Below the pieces are notes generated by a model. The model did not search any database. It was not told where the DNA came from and worked only from the letters and a program-made list of their open reading frames with translations. From Verrucomicrobiaceae bacterium (GTDB lineage Bacteria; Verrucomicrobiota; Verrucomicrobiia; Verrucomicrobiales; Verrucomicrobiaceae): 50,398 nucleotides of DNA. The stretch is from assembly GCA_027489965.1 (NCBI GenBank), contig JAIXZA010000027.1, positions 1 through 50,398 of the forward strand, given 5' to 3'. Below, in pieces: positions 14,925 through 23,312 of the stretch (the stretch's first letter is position 1; every line of letters begins with the position of its first letter). The translations under genes were made by a program, and so were the position numbers.

Positions 14925-16265
14925 ATGTCACCTACCACTCTCTTCAATCGCCGACACTTCACCCAGACCACAGGGTCCGCTGCTATCATCACCGCGGCCA
15001 CCACTCTACGAGCTCAGCAGAAGGCTGATTCGAATGAAACCCTACGCATTGGCCTTGTCGGTTGCGGTGGACGTGGCACAGGCGCAGCCTCCCAGGCTTT
15101 GGCCGCTGAATACAACGGTAAAATCGTCGCCATGGCAGACGTGGACCTCAAGCAGATCGAAGGCAGCATCAACAGTCTTTCCCAAAAGTTCCCCGACCGT
15201 ATTGATGTCAAAGACGACAAGAAATTCATCGGGATCGATGCCTATCAGAAGCTCATCGACAGTGGTGTGGATGTCGTCCTGCTGGCCAGCCCTCCAGGCT
15301 TCCGCCCGCTGCACCTCCAGGCCGCAGTCGATGCAGGCAAACACATCTTCTGTGAAAAACCCATGGCCGTTGACACCATCGGCTATCACATGGCCATGGC
15401 GGCTGTGGAAAAAGCGAAGCAAAAGAAGCTCAACCTCGTTGCCGGCTTCTGCTGGCGCTACAGCACCTCGCGCATCGAAGCTTTCAAACGCCTGCTCGAT
15501 GGTGACATCGGCAAGGTCACCAGCATCCTAGCCACCTATCACACCGGTCCAGTGAAACCCATGCCTGCCGCGAGTGGTCGCACACCCGAAATGAGTGATG
15601 TCGAATGGCAAGTGCGGAACTGGTACAACTTTTCCTGGCTTAGCGGCGACAGCATTGTCGAACAGGCCGTGCACAGCGTGGATAAAATTTGCTGGGCCAT
15701 GGGTGACAAACCGCCCATGAGCTGCATCGCTACCGGTGGACGCCAGATCAAAGCGGAAGACGGCAACATCTTCGATCACTTTCATGCTGCCTATGAATGG
15801 GAAAACGGCATCTATTGCCACCTGGCCAATCGCCAGATCAAAGGCTGCCAGGGCCACAACCAAGACGTCATTCGCGGAGAAAAAGGGGCTCTCATCATTG
15901 GCAAAGGCGGTGCACCATTCATTGACGGAGCCAAACGCTGGCGCTTCAAAGGCGAAGAAAAAAACATGTACGACCTCGAACACGAGGCCCTCTTCAATGC
16001 CATCCGCAAAGGCGAAGTCATCAACGATGGCGACCGCATGATGTTGAGCACCCTCGTTGGCATCATGGGCCGTGAAGCCGCCTATACAGGCCAACTTCTC
16101 ACTTGGGATCAGATGCTGGCCTGCACTCAGGATCTGGCTCCAGACAACCTCAAGTGGACCGACAGCTTCAAGCCAACTCCAATGCCGATGCCAGGCGTGA
16201 CGAAGTTCCAGCTGCCAGAACCCAAGAAACCTGAAGATCAGGGAAAAGAGAAAAAGGGCGCGTAA
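14925..16265 (+). CDS. Tat-exported Gfo/Idh/MocA family oxidoreductase
   Basis: The N-terminus NRRHFTQTTGSAAIITAA is a twin-arginine signal (Arg9-Arg10), so the protein is exported folded, probably with its nucleotide bound. A Rossmann domain follows (LRIGLVGCGGRGTG at 40-53) with the family EKP motif at 144-146 (FCEKPMAVD), then the alpha/beta substrate domain. The C-terminus is Lys/Pro-rich. Family members oxidise, reduce or hydrolyse sugars through NAD(P); Tat-exported forms are abundant in Planctomycetes and Verrucomicrobia, and the substrate is unknown. A hairpin follows the stop. Confidence 0.9.
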   Translation: MSPTTLFNRRHFTQTTGSAAIITAATTLRAQQKADSNETLRIGLVGCGGRGTGAASQALAAEYNGKIVAMADVDLKQIEGSINSLSQKFPDRIDVKDDKKFIGIDAYQKLIDSGVDVVLLASPPGFRPLHLQAAVDAGKHIFCEKPMAVDTIGYHMAMAAVEKAKQKKLNLVAGFCWRYSTSRIEAFKRLLDGDIGKVTSILATYHTGPVKPMPAASGRTPEMSDVEWQVRNWYNFSWLSGDSIVEQAVHSVDKICWAMGDKPPMSCIATGGRQIKAEDGNIFDHFHAAYEWENGIYCHLANRQIKGCQGHNQDVIRGEKGALIIGKGGAPFIDGAKRWRFKGEEKNMYDLEHEALFNAIRKGEVINDGDRMMLSTLVGIMGREAAYTGQLLTWDQMLACTQDLAPDNLKWTDSFKPTPMPMPGVTKFQLPEPKKPEDQGKEKKGA

Positions 16266-16303
16266 ACGCCAGCCTTTGGCCCAGCTAGAAAGGATTCAAA
16301 GAG

Positions 16304-16326
16304 AAGAGGCTGCTCGTCAGCCTCTT
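16304..16326 (+). terminator. Terminator-like hairpin after the oxidoreductase
   Basis: AAGAGGCTG (16304-16312) pairs perfectly with CAGCCTCTT (16318-16326) around the loop CTCGT, 39 bp after the stop. There is no U-tract downstream, so termination is weakly supported. Confidence 0.45.
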
Positions 16327-16394
16327 TGACCTGACGTGCTGGGCGTTTTTAGAGCGCGGTGCCAACTGACTCGAAGTGCCGTTTGAGCCCAGCC

Positions 16395-16412
16395 CATGGC
16401 CTCGCGGCCATG
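16395..16412. repeat. Perfect palindrome in intergenic DNA
   Basis: CATGGCC (16395-16401) and GGCCATG (16406-16412) form a perfect 7-bp stem around a TCGC tetraloop. It lies inside a GC-rich stretch without a gene; it could be part of an interspersed repeat or of an RNA. Confidence 0.5.
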
Positions 16413-16621
16413 ATGGCAGCTGAAATGGGGGAACTCTAGCCGCTCTCCGTTTTCTTTGAGCCAGCCAATCGGGAGACTTCAACCCGTAAGCAGGCAGTAA
16501 CCTTCTCTTCCTCGCCATCCTTTCCTCAGGATACGTTCACGATCAATCCATTGGACCATGGTCTAATAGCTGAACTCCGACCTTTACAGCAAAGTGCCGA
16601 GCAACAACTCGCCCGACCACC

Positions 16622-16789
16622 ATGCTCGAAGTCCAACGAATCAAATTTGAAATCGTCAACCAACTCAAGGCCCAAGGCATGCGCAGTGAAGAAATCAAAG
16701 CGCGTCTCAATCAAGACAAGCGCCCTTTTCAGCCCGCTTTTGTGAATGGTAAACGCCGAGTCGAACTTGCGACGACCCAGGCGATCTAG
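16622..16789 (+). CDS. Small hypothetical protein (55 aa)
   Basis: An ATG at 16622 opens a 55-residue frame ending at TAG 16787-16789. The product is strongly protein-like: an amphipathic helix (LEVQRIKFEIVNQLKAQG), a second short helix (MRSEEIKARLNQ), then a basic stretch with FVNGKRRVEL. No family is recognised and no Shine-Dalgarno sequence is visible. The helix-turn-helix-like layout and high charge would suit a small nucleic-acid-binding protein, but that is speculation. Confidence 0.4.
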   Translation: MLEVQRIKFEIVNQLKAQGMRSEEIKARLNQDKRPFQPAFVNGKRRVELATTQAI

Positions 16790-16945
16790 AGCGCGCAGAA
16801 TAAATAGCCATTTCAAAAGCCGCCATTCCGTCTGCTTGCACGATCTCAAGGTCGTGATCTCTGCGGACATTGAAAGCTTCAGCCAAAAAGCTCACGGTGG
16901 AAACATCTCGACAATCAGCAGCGTTTTCGTTTCTCTATCTTTTTC

Positions 16946-18286
16946 ATGAAATCGCTGCCGCTCATCGCCCTCACCCTTGCCTCCACCTTTGCTCAAGCTG
17001 AAAACTGGCCCAACTGGCGCGGCCCCAATCAGGACGGCTCTAGCCCCGAAAAGAATCTGCCAGCCAAGTTTAGCAAAACGGAAGGCGTCAAATGGGCGGT
17101 CGATGTGCCCTCAGTTTCAGCCTCTGTGCCAGTCGTTTGGGGGGATAAAGTCTTCCTCACCGCGCCGATCATGGATAAGCAGCAACTGGTGGGCCTTTGC
17201 TACGATGCCAAAACAGGCAAGGAAATCTGGCGTCAGGTCGTGTCCGAAGGCGGCCTGCAGTGGGATAATAAGAGCAACCTAGCCAGTCCCTCCGCCGTGA
17301 CGGATGGCAAGCAAGTCATCTTCCTCTTTGCCGATGCGGTCTGCGCTGCCTTTGATCTGGATGGCAAGCTGCAATGGAAACGCGATTTCAAAGAAACCCA
17401 CGGTGCCTTTGCCACTCAATGGACTTATGGTAGCAGCCCAGCCCTGGATGGCGGCAAGCTCTACATTCAAGTCCTGCAACGCAATGAGACCTTTGAGTTC
17501 CAGGGCTTTGCCAAAGGCACTCCCGGCAAAGACATGACCAGCTACATTCTGGCCGTGGACCCTGCCACCGGCAAAGATCTTTGGAAGCATCTCCGCCCGA
17601 CCCCAGCTCAAGTGGAGTCTTTAGAGGCCTTCAGTTCCCCAGTCTTTGCCGATGCAGACGGTAAGCGTGTCATGCTCATCTCCGGTGGCGATACGCTGAC
17701 TTTGCATGACGCCGCAACCGGTGAAGAAACAGCCCGCTTGGCGACCTGGAACCTGGCGGGTGAAGGTTATAACAAATTCTTCCGCCTCGTGCCATCTCCC
17801 GTCGTGGGTGATGGCATGGCACTGGTCTGCGCGCCGAAAAACTCGCCTGTCTTTGCCATGCCGATGAGCAGCAAGGGCAAAGACATTCAGCCCGCTTGGA
17901 CCAGTGATCCAAAAGTCGTCACGACCGACGTCTCGACACCCGCATTTTACGAGGGCAGCTTCTACGTGCTGGATAGCGGACGCAAGACCGTCAGCCGTGT
18001 CGAGCCAAAAACCGGCAAGGTTCTGTGGACGGGCGAGACCGGCAGCAAATCCAAATTTGAAAGCAGCCCAACCGTGGCCGATGGCAAGATCTACATGACC
18101 AACTTCTGGGGTGACGTGTACGTCGTCAAAGCCGGTGGAGACAGCTTTGAGCTCCTCAGCGTCAATGCCATGGGCGACGGCACCAAGCCCAATGGAGATG
18201 CCGCCAGCTGCCGCAGCAGTATCGCCGCGGCCAATGGCTGCCTGTTTATCCGCACTCAGGATAAGCTCTACTGCATCGGTCAATGA
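16946..18286 (+). CDS. Secreted PQQ-like beta-propeller protein
   Basis: The 446-residue protein has a signal peptide (about 1-18, ending AQA) followed by NWPNWRGPNQDGSSPE, the typical start of planctomycete/verrucomicrobial PQQ-like proteins. Repeated blades carry tryptophan-docking motifs such as YDAKTGKEIWRQ, VDPATGKDLWKHL and VEPKTGKVLWTGE. The fold resembles PQQ-dependent dehydrogenases and BamB, but no PQQ-binding catalytic residues or haem site are clear, so it may be a scaffold rather than an enzyme. It stands alone and is convergent with the ABC-F gene, 9 bp away. Confidence 0.88.
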   Translation: MKSLPLIALTLASTFAQAENWPNWRGPNQDGSSPEKNLPAKFSKTEGVKWAVDVPSVSASVPVVWGDKVFLTAPIMDKQQLVGLCYDAKTGKEIWRQVVSEGGLQWDNKSNLASPSAVTDGKQVIFLFADAVCAAFDLDGKLQWKRDFKETHGAFATQWTYGSSPALDGGKLYIQVLQRNETFEFQGFAKGTPGKDMTSYILAVDPATGKDLWKHLRPTPAQVESLEAFSSPVFADADGKRVMLISGGDTLTLHDAATGEETARLATWNLAGEGYNKFFRLVPSPVVGDGMALVCAPKNSPVFAMPMSSKGKDIQPAWTSDPKVVTTDVSTPAFYEGSFYVLDSGRKTVSRVEPKTGKVLWTGETGSKSKFESSPTVADGKIYMTNFWGDVYVVKAGGDSFELLSVNAMGDGTKPNGDAASCRSSIAAANGCLFIRTQDKLYCIGQ

Positions 18287-18295
18287 AGCGCTGAA

Positions 18296-20149
18296 TCAGC
18301 CCTCACCATACGCCTCAAGCTCCACGGTGGCCTTCTCCCAGGCCGCCGTCTGTTTTGCAATGCTTGGGTCGATCCTTTCCAGCTCTTCACTGAGTGATCG
18401 AAACTTCACCGCATCGGCATAAGTGGCTCCATCCTGCAGCAGTTCCACGATCTCCAGCTTACGCTTTTCTAAGGTGGCGATTTCTCCCTCGATCCGAGCA
18501 ATGCGCTCCTCGACACCCTTTTTAGTTTTCCCTTTGGCATTCCGAGCTTCGGCTTCCAGGCGTTTCTGTTCCTTGGTTTTCGGTCCAGAGACTTCCTTCT
18601 TCGGTGCGGTCCAGGCTCCTGGCTGACTGTTCGTGAGGCTGGCCGTCAGAGCCTCACGTGCAGAACCGGCCTTGGTTTTATCCAGGAAATACTGATAGTC
18701 CCCGGCATACGGAGTCAGGACACCGCCGGCAATGTGCATGACACTTTTGGCCATGGAGCGGATGAAGTGCACGTCATGGCTGATGAAGACAAGCGTGCCT
18801 TCATAGTCTTCGAGAGCACCAATGAGCGCATCGATGCTGCCCATGTCCAGATGCGTCGTCGGCTCATCCATGAGCAGCAGATTCGGTGGATCAAGCAGCA
18901 GGCGGACCAGTGCTAGACGGGACTTTTCTCCACCGCTAAGCACACCGACTGGCTTGAAAACATCATCCCCATGAAACAAGAAACTGCCCAGTAAGGTGCG
19001 GCACATGTTTTCTCCTGGGCGACTTGGCAGATCCATCGCCGATTGCAAGACCGTGTGGCGCATGTTCAGCACATCCCCACGATACTGGGCAAAGTAACCC
19101 GGCTTCACATTGTGACCAAACTCATGCACACCACCCTGCGGTTTCAGCGCCTCAGCCAAAAGCTTGAGCAAGGTCGATTTACCGGCACCGTTCGGGCCCA
19201 CGAGCACCATGCGCTCGCCACGCTGGATTTCCAAATCCAGGCCTTTGTAAACCGGCGTCTCACCATAAGAAAAGTCCAGCCCCTTCAGCGCCAGCACGCG
19301 CTGACCGCTGCGCGGTGGCTGCGGGAAGCGGAACTTCACGGTTTTGGCCGCAGCTACCGGAGCCTCGACCTTTTCCATACGACCGATCATCTTCAGCTTA
19401 TCCTGAGCACGAGAAGCAAAATTGGCCTTCGCTTTGAAGCGGTCCGCCCACTGCTGCATCTTCTGGATCTCTTTCTGCTGATTGTCATAAGCTCCCTGCA
19501 ACTGATCTTCGCGGGCGGCTTTTTCGATCAGATACGCATCGTAGTTCCCGCGATAGCGCGTGACCTTGCCGCGACCGATCTCCAGAATGGTATCTGTCAG
19601 TGCATTGAGGAACTCACGGTCATGGGAGATCATGAGAATCGCCCCAGGATAACCTGTCAGATACTCCTGGAACCAAATCAGGGACTCAAGGTCCAAGTGA
19701 TTCGTCGGCTCATCCAGCAGCAGCAGATCAGGCTCCTGCACGAGCAATCGGGCCAGATGAGCACGCATGACCCAGCCGCCACTGAGAGTCCTGGCATTGC
19801 GATCAAAGTCACTTTCCCGAAAAGCTAGGCCTTTCAAAATACGTTTGGCCTTGGGCTCGGCCTCCCAGGCGCTGTGCTCGTGCACGTGACTGGTGGCCAG
19901 TTCCAGCACCGTCAGGTCATCCACGGGCGCGCTTTCCTGCGGTAGGAAGCCAAAATCCAGGCCTTTTTCCATCGTTACCATGCCATCATCTGGCGTCGTT
20001 TCCCGTAGTAGCAGGGAAAACAGCGTCGATTTACCCGCGCCATTCGGGCCGATCAGGCCGATCTTGTCGCCACGATTGATGTGAAAGGACACACCACTAA
20101 AAAGGGTGCGGCCGGCATAGGTCTTACTGACATTGGAAACGGAAAGCAT
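18296..20149 (-). CDS. ABC-F ATPase (ribosome-associated type)
   Basis: The 617-residue protein has two ABC domains on one chain and no membrane segment, which defines ABC-F. Domain 1: Walker A GPNGAGKST at 34-42, LSGG at 122-125, DEPTNHLD at 146-153. A Lys/Gln-rich linker (about 205-265) follows. Domain 2: Walker A at 318-326, LSGGE at 404-408, DEPTTHLD at 428-435. The C-terminus is a coiled coil (about 545-615). Family members act at the ribosomal E-site to relieve stalling or tune translation. The frame stays open to 20815, but that extension is antisense to the ogt gene; ATG 20149 is the natural start. Confidence 0.92.
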   Translation of the reverse strand: MLSVSNVSKTYAGRTLFSGVSFHINRGDKIGLIGPNGAGKSTLFSLLLRETTPDDGMVTMEKGLDFGFLPQESAPVDDLTVLELATSHVHEHSAWEAEPKAKRILKGLAFRESDFDRNARTLSGGWVMRAHLARLLVQEPDLLLLDEPTNHLDLESLIWFQEYLTGYPGAILMISHDREFLNALTDTILEIGRGKVTRYRGNYDAYLIEKAAREDQLQGAYDNQQKEIQKMQQWADRFKAKANFASRAQDKLKMIGRMEKVEAPVAAAKTVKFRFPQPPRSGQRVLALKGLDFSYGETPVYKGLDLEIQRGERMVLVGPNGAGKSTLLKLLAEALKPQGGVHEFGHNVKPGYFAQYRGDVLNMRHTVLQSAMDLPSRPGENMCRTLLGSFLFHGDDVFKPVGVLSGGEKSRLALVRLLLDPPNLLLMDEPTTHLDMGSIDALIGALEDYEGTLVFISHDVHFIRSMAKSVMHIAGGVLTPYAGDYQYFLDKTKAGSAREALTASLTNSQPGAWTAPKKEVSGPKTKEQKRLEAEARNAKGKTKKGVEERIARIEGEIATLEKRKLEIVELLQDGATYADAVKFRSLSEELERIDPSIAKQTAAWEKATVELEAYGEG

Positions 20150-20269
20150 GAGGGGCGCATCCTGTGCGCGGAACCTGACAAGGATGCAAGCCAAAGAAAC
20201 AGTCAGATTTAACTCTGGTAAAGCCCCCCACCCCGAGTTCATTGCAGAATCGAGCCTCCAATTGCACTT

Positions 20270-20758
20270 ATGGCACCGCCTCTCTTCTTTACAGAAACCC
20301 AGTCTCCTATGGGCCTGATCACTCTTACCGCTACCGAGAGGGGCATCAGCGGACTCTATTTTGCCGGGCAGAACCACTGGCCCAGCGACTCCGACACCTG
20401 GCAGAAGGATGACGGTCCACGTTTTGACAGCGCCCGCGCCTGGCTCAAAGGTTACTTTGATCGTCAGTCGCCCGCCGCACTCCCGGAGATCGATCTTCAA
20501 ACAGGCACTGCGTTTCAAAAGCTTGTCTGGGAGGCCCTCAAAAACATCCCATCCGGCCAGACCTGCACGTATGCCCAGCTCGCCGAGCAAATTGGCTATC
20601 CAAACGCCGTCCGCGCCGTCGGTGCCGCAATCGGCAGGAATCCCCTCTCCCTCTTCGTCCCCTGCCACCGCGTCATCGGCACCAGCGGACTGCTCACTGG
20701 CTATGCTGGCGGGGTCGATCGCAAACGCTTGCTGCTGGAGCATGAGGGGGCGCTCTAG
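20270..20758 (+). CDS. ogt: Methylated-DNA--protein-cysteine methyltransferase
   Basis: The 162-residue protein matches Ogt/[39 protein letters not shown] (DNA-recognition helix with the arginine finger) and the active site VPCHRVIG with Cys132. It removes alkyl groups from O6-alkylguanine onto that cysteine in a single-turnover repair reaction. Length is normal for a stand-alone Ogt without the Ada regulatory domain. It is divergent from the ABC-F gene, with 120 bp between starts. Confidence 0.94.
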   Translation: MAPPLFFTETQSPMGLITLTATERGISGLYFAGQNHWPSDSDTWQKDDGPRFDSARAWLKGYFDRQSPAALPEIDLQTGTAFQKLVWEALKNIPSGQTCTYAQLAEQIGYPNAVRAVGAAIGRNPLSLFVPCHRVIGTSGLLTGYAGGVDRKRLLLEHEGAL

Positions 20759-20854
20759 CCTTCTGCACATGAATCTGGAAGCGGTTTGATTTCTCCAGAA
20801 ACTTCCTGCTGGCATTTCGGACCAACCTGCGGCATTCAGACGGTCTCAATCGCT

Positions 20855-21979
20855 ATGGCCACCAGCTACCACATCGTCCCAACCTCTCTTCACAATGATC
20901 TCGTCCGCGCTGCTTACCTGCACCGTGGTTACACAGCTGCCGAAGCCGAAGACGCGGCTCGTTTCTGTGAATTGGCCAGCGCCCATGGCATCCGCACGCA
21001 CAATGCCATCAAAGCCCTGCACCTGGATCACCTCTTTGGCAGCGCTACCGGCGGGTGCAAGCCTGGTGCTGACATCAAGGTCATCGACAAAAAATTCGCT
21101 GCCAGTGAAGCCTGGGATGGCAATCTGAAGCTCGGTCAAAGCGTGGCCTTCCGCGCCATGGAGCGCTGCATGGAGATGGCAGACAAATACGGCATCGGCC
21201 AAGTCAGCGTGGACAATGCCTTCCACTACCTCTGGGGCGGTGGCTATGTGATGGATGCCGCTAAGAAAGGCTACATTGCCTACACCAATTGCACCTCCAC
21301 TCTGGGAGAAGTGGTGCCTTTTGGCGGTAAGTTCCCCGTGCTGGGCACCAACCCACACTCCTGGGGTCTGCCGACTCAAGACGCCTGCGGTTTCCCCATC
21401 GTCATCGACTGGGCCACCTCCACCGTCGCCATGGGTCGCGTTCAGGTGCTGAAGCGTGAAGGCAAACCCTTACCTCCAGGCGCAGCCGTGGATGCCGCAG
21501 GTAACCCGACCACTGACCCGAACGAAGCCGCCTGGTTGCTGCCCTTTGGTGCACACAAAGGTTATGGACTGTCTCTACTCATCGAAGTCATGGGTGCGAT
21601 GATTGGCGGCTCTCTGCCGACCCTGCGCGGCGGCGGTGCTCACCCTGAGGTGAAGAGCCAGCCCTTCCCTGCGGATGAAAAACGCACCAGCAGCTTCTAC
21701 TTCCAGGTCATCCATCCTGATGCCATCAGCAGCGGCATGTTTGCTAAAGGCCGCACTTTTAACGAAAACATGAAAGCCGTGATCGGCGACATCTTAGGCC
21801 ACGGCAATGAGGGCTGCATGCTCCCAGGCCAACCTGAAGCTCAAAACGCGGCTCATACGGAAAAGGCAGGCGGACTGCTCTTCACCACCGCCGAAGTCGA
21901 AGCTCTGAACGAGATTGCTGATGAAGTCGGCATGACCCGCTTTGATGTGGCTGCTCTTGCCACCTACGACGCCGCCTAA
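20855..21979 (+). CDS. Ldh-family (malate/L-lactate/ureidoglycolate) dehydrogenase
   Basis: The product belongs to the NAD(P)-dependent LDH2/MDH2 oxidoreductase family: it has SVDNAFHYLWGGGYVMDAA, PVLGTNPHSWGLP, FPIVIDWATSTVAMGRV and LPFGAHKGYGLSLLIEVM in family order. These enzymes reduce 2-oxoacids or act on related substrates; the specific substrate cannot be read from sequence. An upstream in-frame start at 20786 exists, but ATG 20855 gives the standard beginning MATSYHIVPTSLHNDLVRA (374 residues) and is preferred. No clear operon partner. Confidence 0.88.
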   Translation: MATSYHIVPTSLHNDLVRAAYLHRGYTAAEAEDAARFCELASAHGIRTHNAIKALHLDHLFGSATGGCKPGADIKVIDKKFAASEAWDGNLKLGQSVAFRAMERCMEMADKYGIGQVSVDNAFHYLWGGGYVMDAAKKGYIAYTNCTSTLGEVVPFGGKFPVLGTNPHSWGLPTQDACGFPIVIDWATSTVAMGRVQVLKREGKPLPPGAAVDAAGNPTTDPNEAAWLLPFGAHKGYGLSLLIEVMGAMIGGSLPTLRGGGAHPEVKSQPFPADEKRTSSFYFQVIHPDAISSGMFAKGRTFNENMKAVIGDILGHGNEGCMLPGQPEAQNAAHTEKAGGLLFTTAEVEALNEIADEVGMTRFDVAALATYDAA

Positions 21980-22052
21980 CTCCTGTCTTAGTTCCAGCAA
22001 CCTTTGCGCAAAGGCAGCCTCCAGTGGCTGCCATCTCTCCCCTACCCCACCG

Positions 22053-23102
22053 ATGCACGCTTTAGACGCCCTCTCCTACATTCTGGAAACTCAGCCCGAA
22101 CTCGGTGAAAGCGGCAGCGTGCTGTTTCTTCGCGCGCAGCCCAGTCCTGCACTGGCTCGCTTCGCTGGCAGACTAACCTGCGAGCAGACCTGGAAACCTC
22201 GGTCGGTAGCGCTTGAGAACGCCGAGCTGAATCCGCAGCGCGAGGTCAGCGGTGTTTTTGACACCGTCCTACTGCTGCCAGATCGTCAGCGCGAGACCGT
22301 CCTGGCCGATGTCGCCCGCGCCTACGATCACCTGGCCGATGGCGGCACCCTGATTGTGGCGCTGCACAATGACTGGGGTGCCAAGCGCACAGAGCAGGCA
22401 CTCGCTGAAGTTTGCGGCAGCGTGCAGACGGTGTCTAAACATCACAGCCGCGTTTTTTGGACCACCAAAACCCAACCCTGGAAAACCGATCAACTCACCG
22501 CCTGGAAAGAAGCCGCCGCCATGCGCCGCGTCATTGATGGCCGCTTCTGGTCAGCACCCGGCCTGTTCCACTGGGACGAAATCGACGCCGGCTCCAAGCT
22601 CCTCACCGAGCACCTGCCCGTCAATCTCAGTGGTGCCATCGCCGATCTCGGCTGCAGTTGGGGCTTTCTCAGTGACTACATGCTCCGCCACTGCCCGAAC
22701 ATTCGCACCCTCGACTGCTATGAAGCCGATGCTGTCGGCCTGGAATGCGCACGCCGAAATCTGGGCCTTATCCCCACTCACGTGCGGCCCCGATTGCACT
22801 GGCGCGATGTCACCGCAGGCCTTGGCAAAGCGCTCTACGACACCATCGTCATGAACCCACCCTTCCATGACGGTCGCGATGCCGACCCCATGCTCGGTCT
22901 GAAATTCATCACCTCAGCCGCCAGCGGCCTGCGCACCGGCGGCGACCTCTGGCTCGTCGCCAACAAACACCTGCCTTATGAAAATCTCATGGGCGAGACC
23001 TTTGAAAACGTCAGCAAAGTGATCGAGTCGGGAGGCTTCAAAGTTCTCCACGGCAGTAAACCCAAGGCCGTGATACAAATGCAGCGAAAACGCAGAAAGT
23101 AA
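22053..23102 (+). CDS. RsmC/RlmG-type rRNA guanine-N2 methyltransferase
   Basis: The 349-residue product has two methyltransferase-like halves, as in RsmC and RlmG: a degenerate N-terminal half and a C-terminal catalytic half with the SAM motif AIADLGCSWGFLSDYML and the catalytic IVMNPPFHDG (NPPF at about 268-271). The NPPF motif is typical of enzymes that methylate exocyclic amines, here probably guanine N2 of 16S or 23S rRNA; the exact nucleotide is uncertain. The frame extends upstream to 21942, overlapping the dehydrogenase; ATG 22053 is chosen because it gives a normal family start. Confidence 0.85.
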   Translation: MHALDALSYILETQPELGESGSVLFLRAQPSPALARFAGRLTCEQTWKPRSVALENAELNPQREVSGVFDTVLLLPDRQRETVLADVARAYDHLADGGTLIVALHNDWGAKRTEQALAEVCGSVQTVSKHHSRVFWTTKTQPWKTDQLTAWKEAAAMRRVIDGRFWSAPGLFHWDEIDAGSKLLTEHLPVNLSGAIADLGCSWGFLSDYMLRHCPNIRTLDCYEADAVGLECARRNLGLIPTHVRPRLHWRDVTAGLGKALYDTIVMNPPFHDGRDADPMLGLKFITSAASGLRTGGDLWLVANKHLPYENLMGETFENVSKVIESGGFKVLHGSKPKAVIQMQRKRRK

Positions 23103-23193
23103 GTCAGAGCGCTTCAACAAGCACGGCAGGTGAAATAGAAGTCGGCCGCGGTTGGCGGTGGTTGGAAAAAGTGGCTTCGGCTTTAGACGAAAT

Positions 23194-23221
23194 TCATCCT
23201 TCATCCTTCATCCTTCATCCT
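23194..23221. repeat. Heptamer microsatellite (TCATCCT x4)
   Basis: Four exact tandem copies of TCATCCT occupy 23194-23221 in the 210-bp gap between the convergent methyltransferase and TPR genes. About 50 bp further a 14-mer TGCTCTGGCGGTGG occurs twice. Both are simple-sequence DNA without coding evidence. Confidence 0.8.
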
Positions 23222-23312
23222 TCTCCTTTCCCTCCGACCTTGGTTTTTGTCATGCCACTGCACGCTTCGTTCGTCTGCTCTGGCGGTGGCTGCTCTGGCG
23301 GTGGTCTGTGGT

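Larger units (their letters stand above)
16266..16945. other. Long intergenic region with hairpins and a small frame
   Basis: About 680 bp separate the oxidoreductase and the beta-propeller gene. It holds a terminator-like hairpin (16304-16326), a perfect 7-bp stem (16395-16412), a structured stretch to about 16520 that could be an interspersed repeat or an RNA, and a 55-codon frame (16622-16789). Nothing else is recognisable. Confidence 0.6.

Noticed and set aside
15042..16094. Long minus-strand frames opposite the Gfo/Idh/MocA gene
   Set aside because: They are shadows of strong codon bias on the plus strand.
16285..16518. 77-residue minus-strand protein (MARKRRLLPAYG...)
   Set aside because: Pro/Arg/Ser-rich with no hydrophobic core; more likely an artefact of GC-rich structured DNA. 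Listed as a structured intergenic region instead.
18296..20815. 839-residue ABC protein
   Set aside because: The first 222 codons are antisense to ogt and show no ABC homology; ATG 20149 gives the normal ABC-F start.
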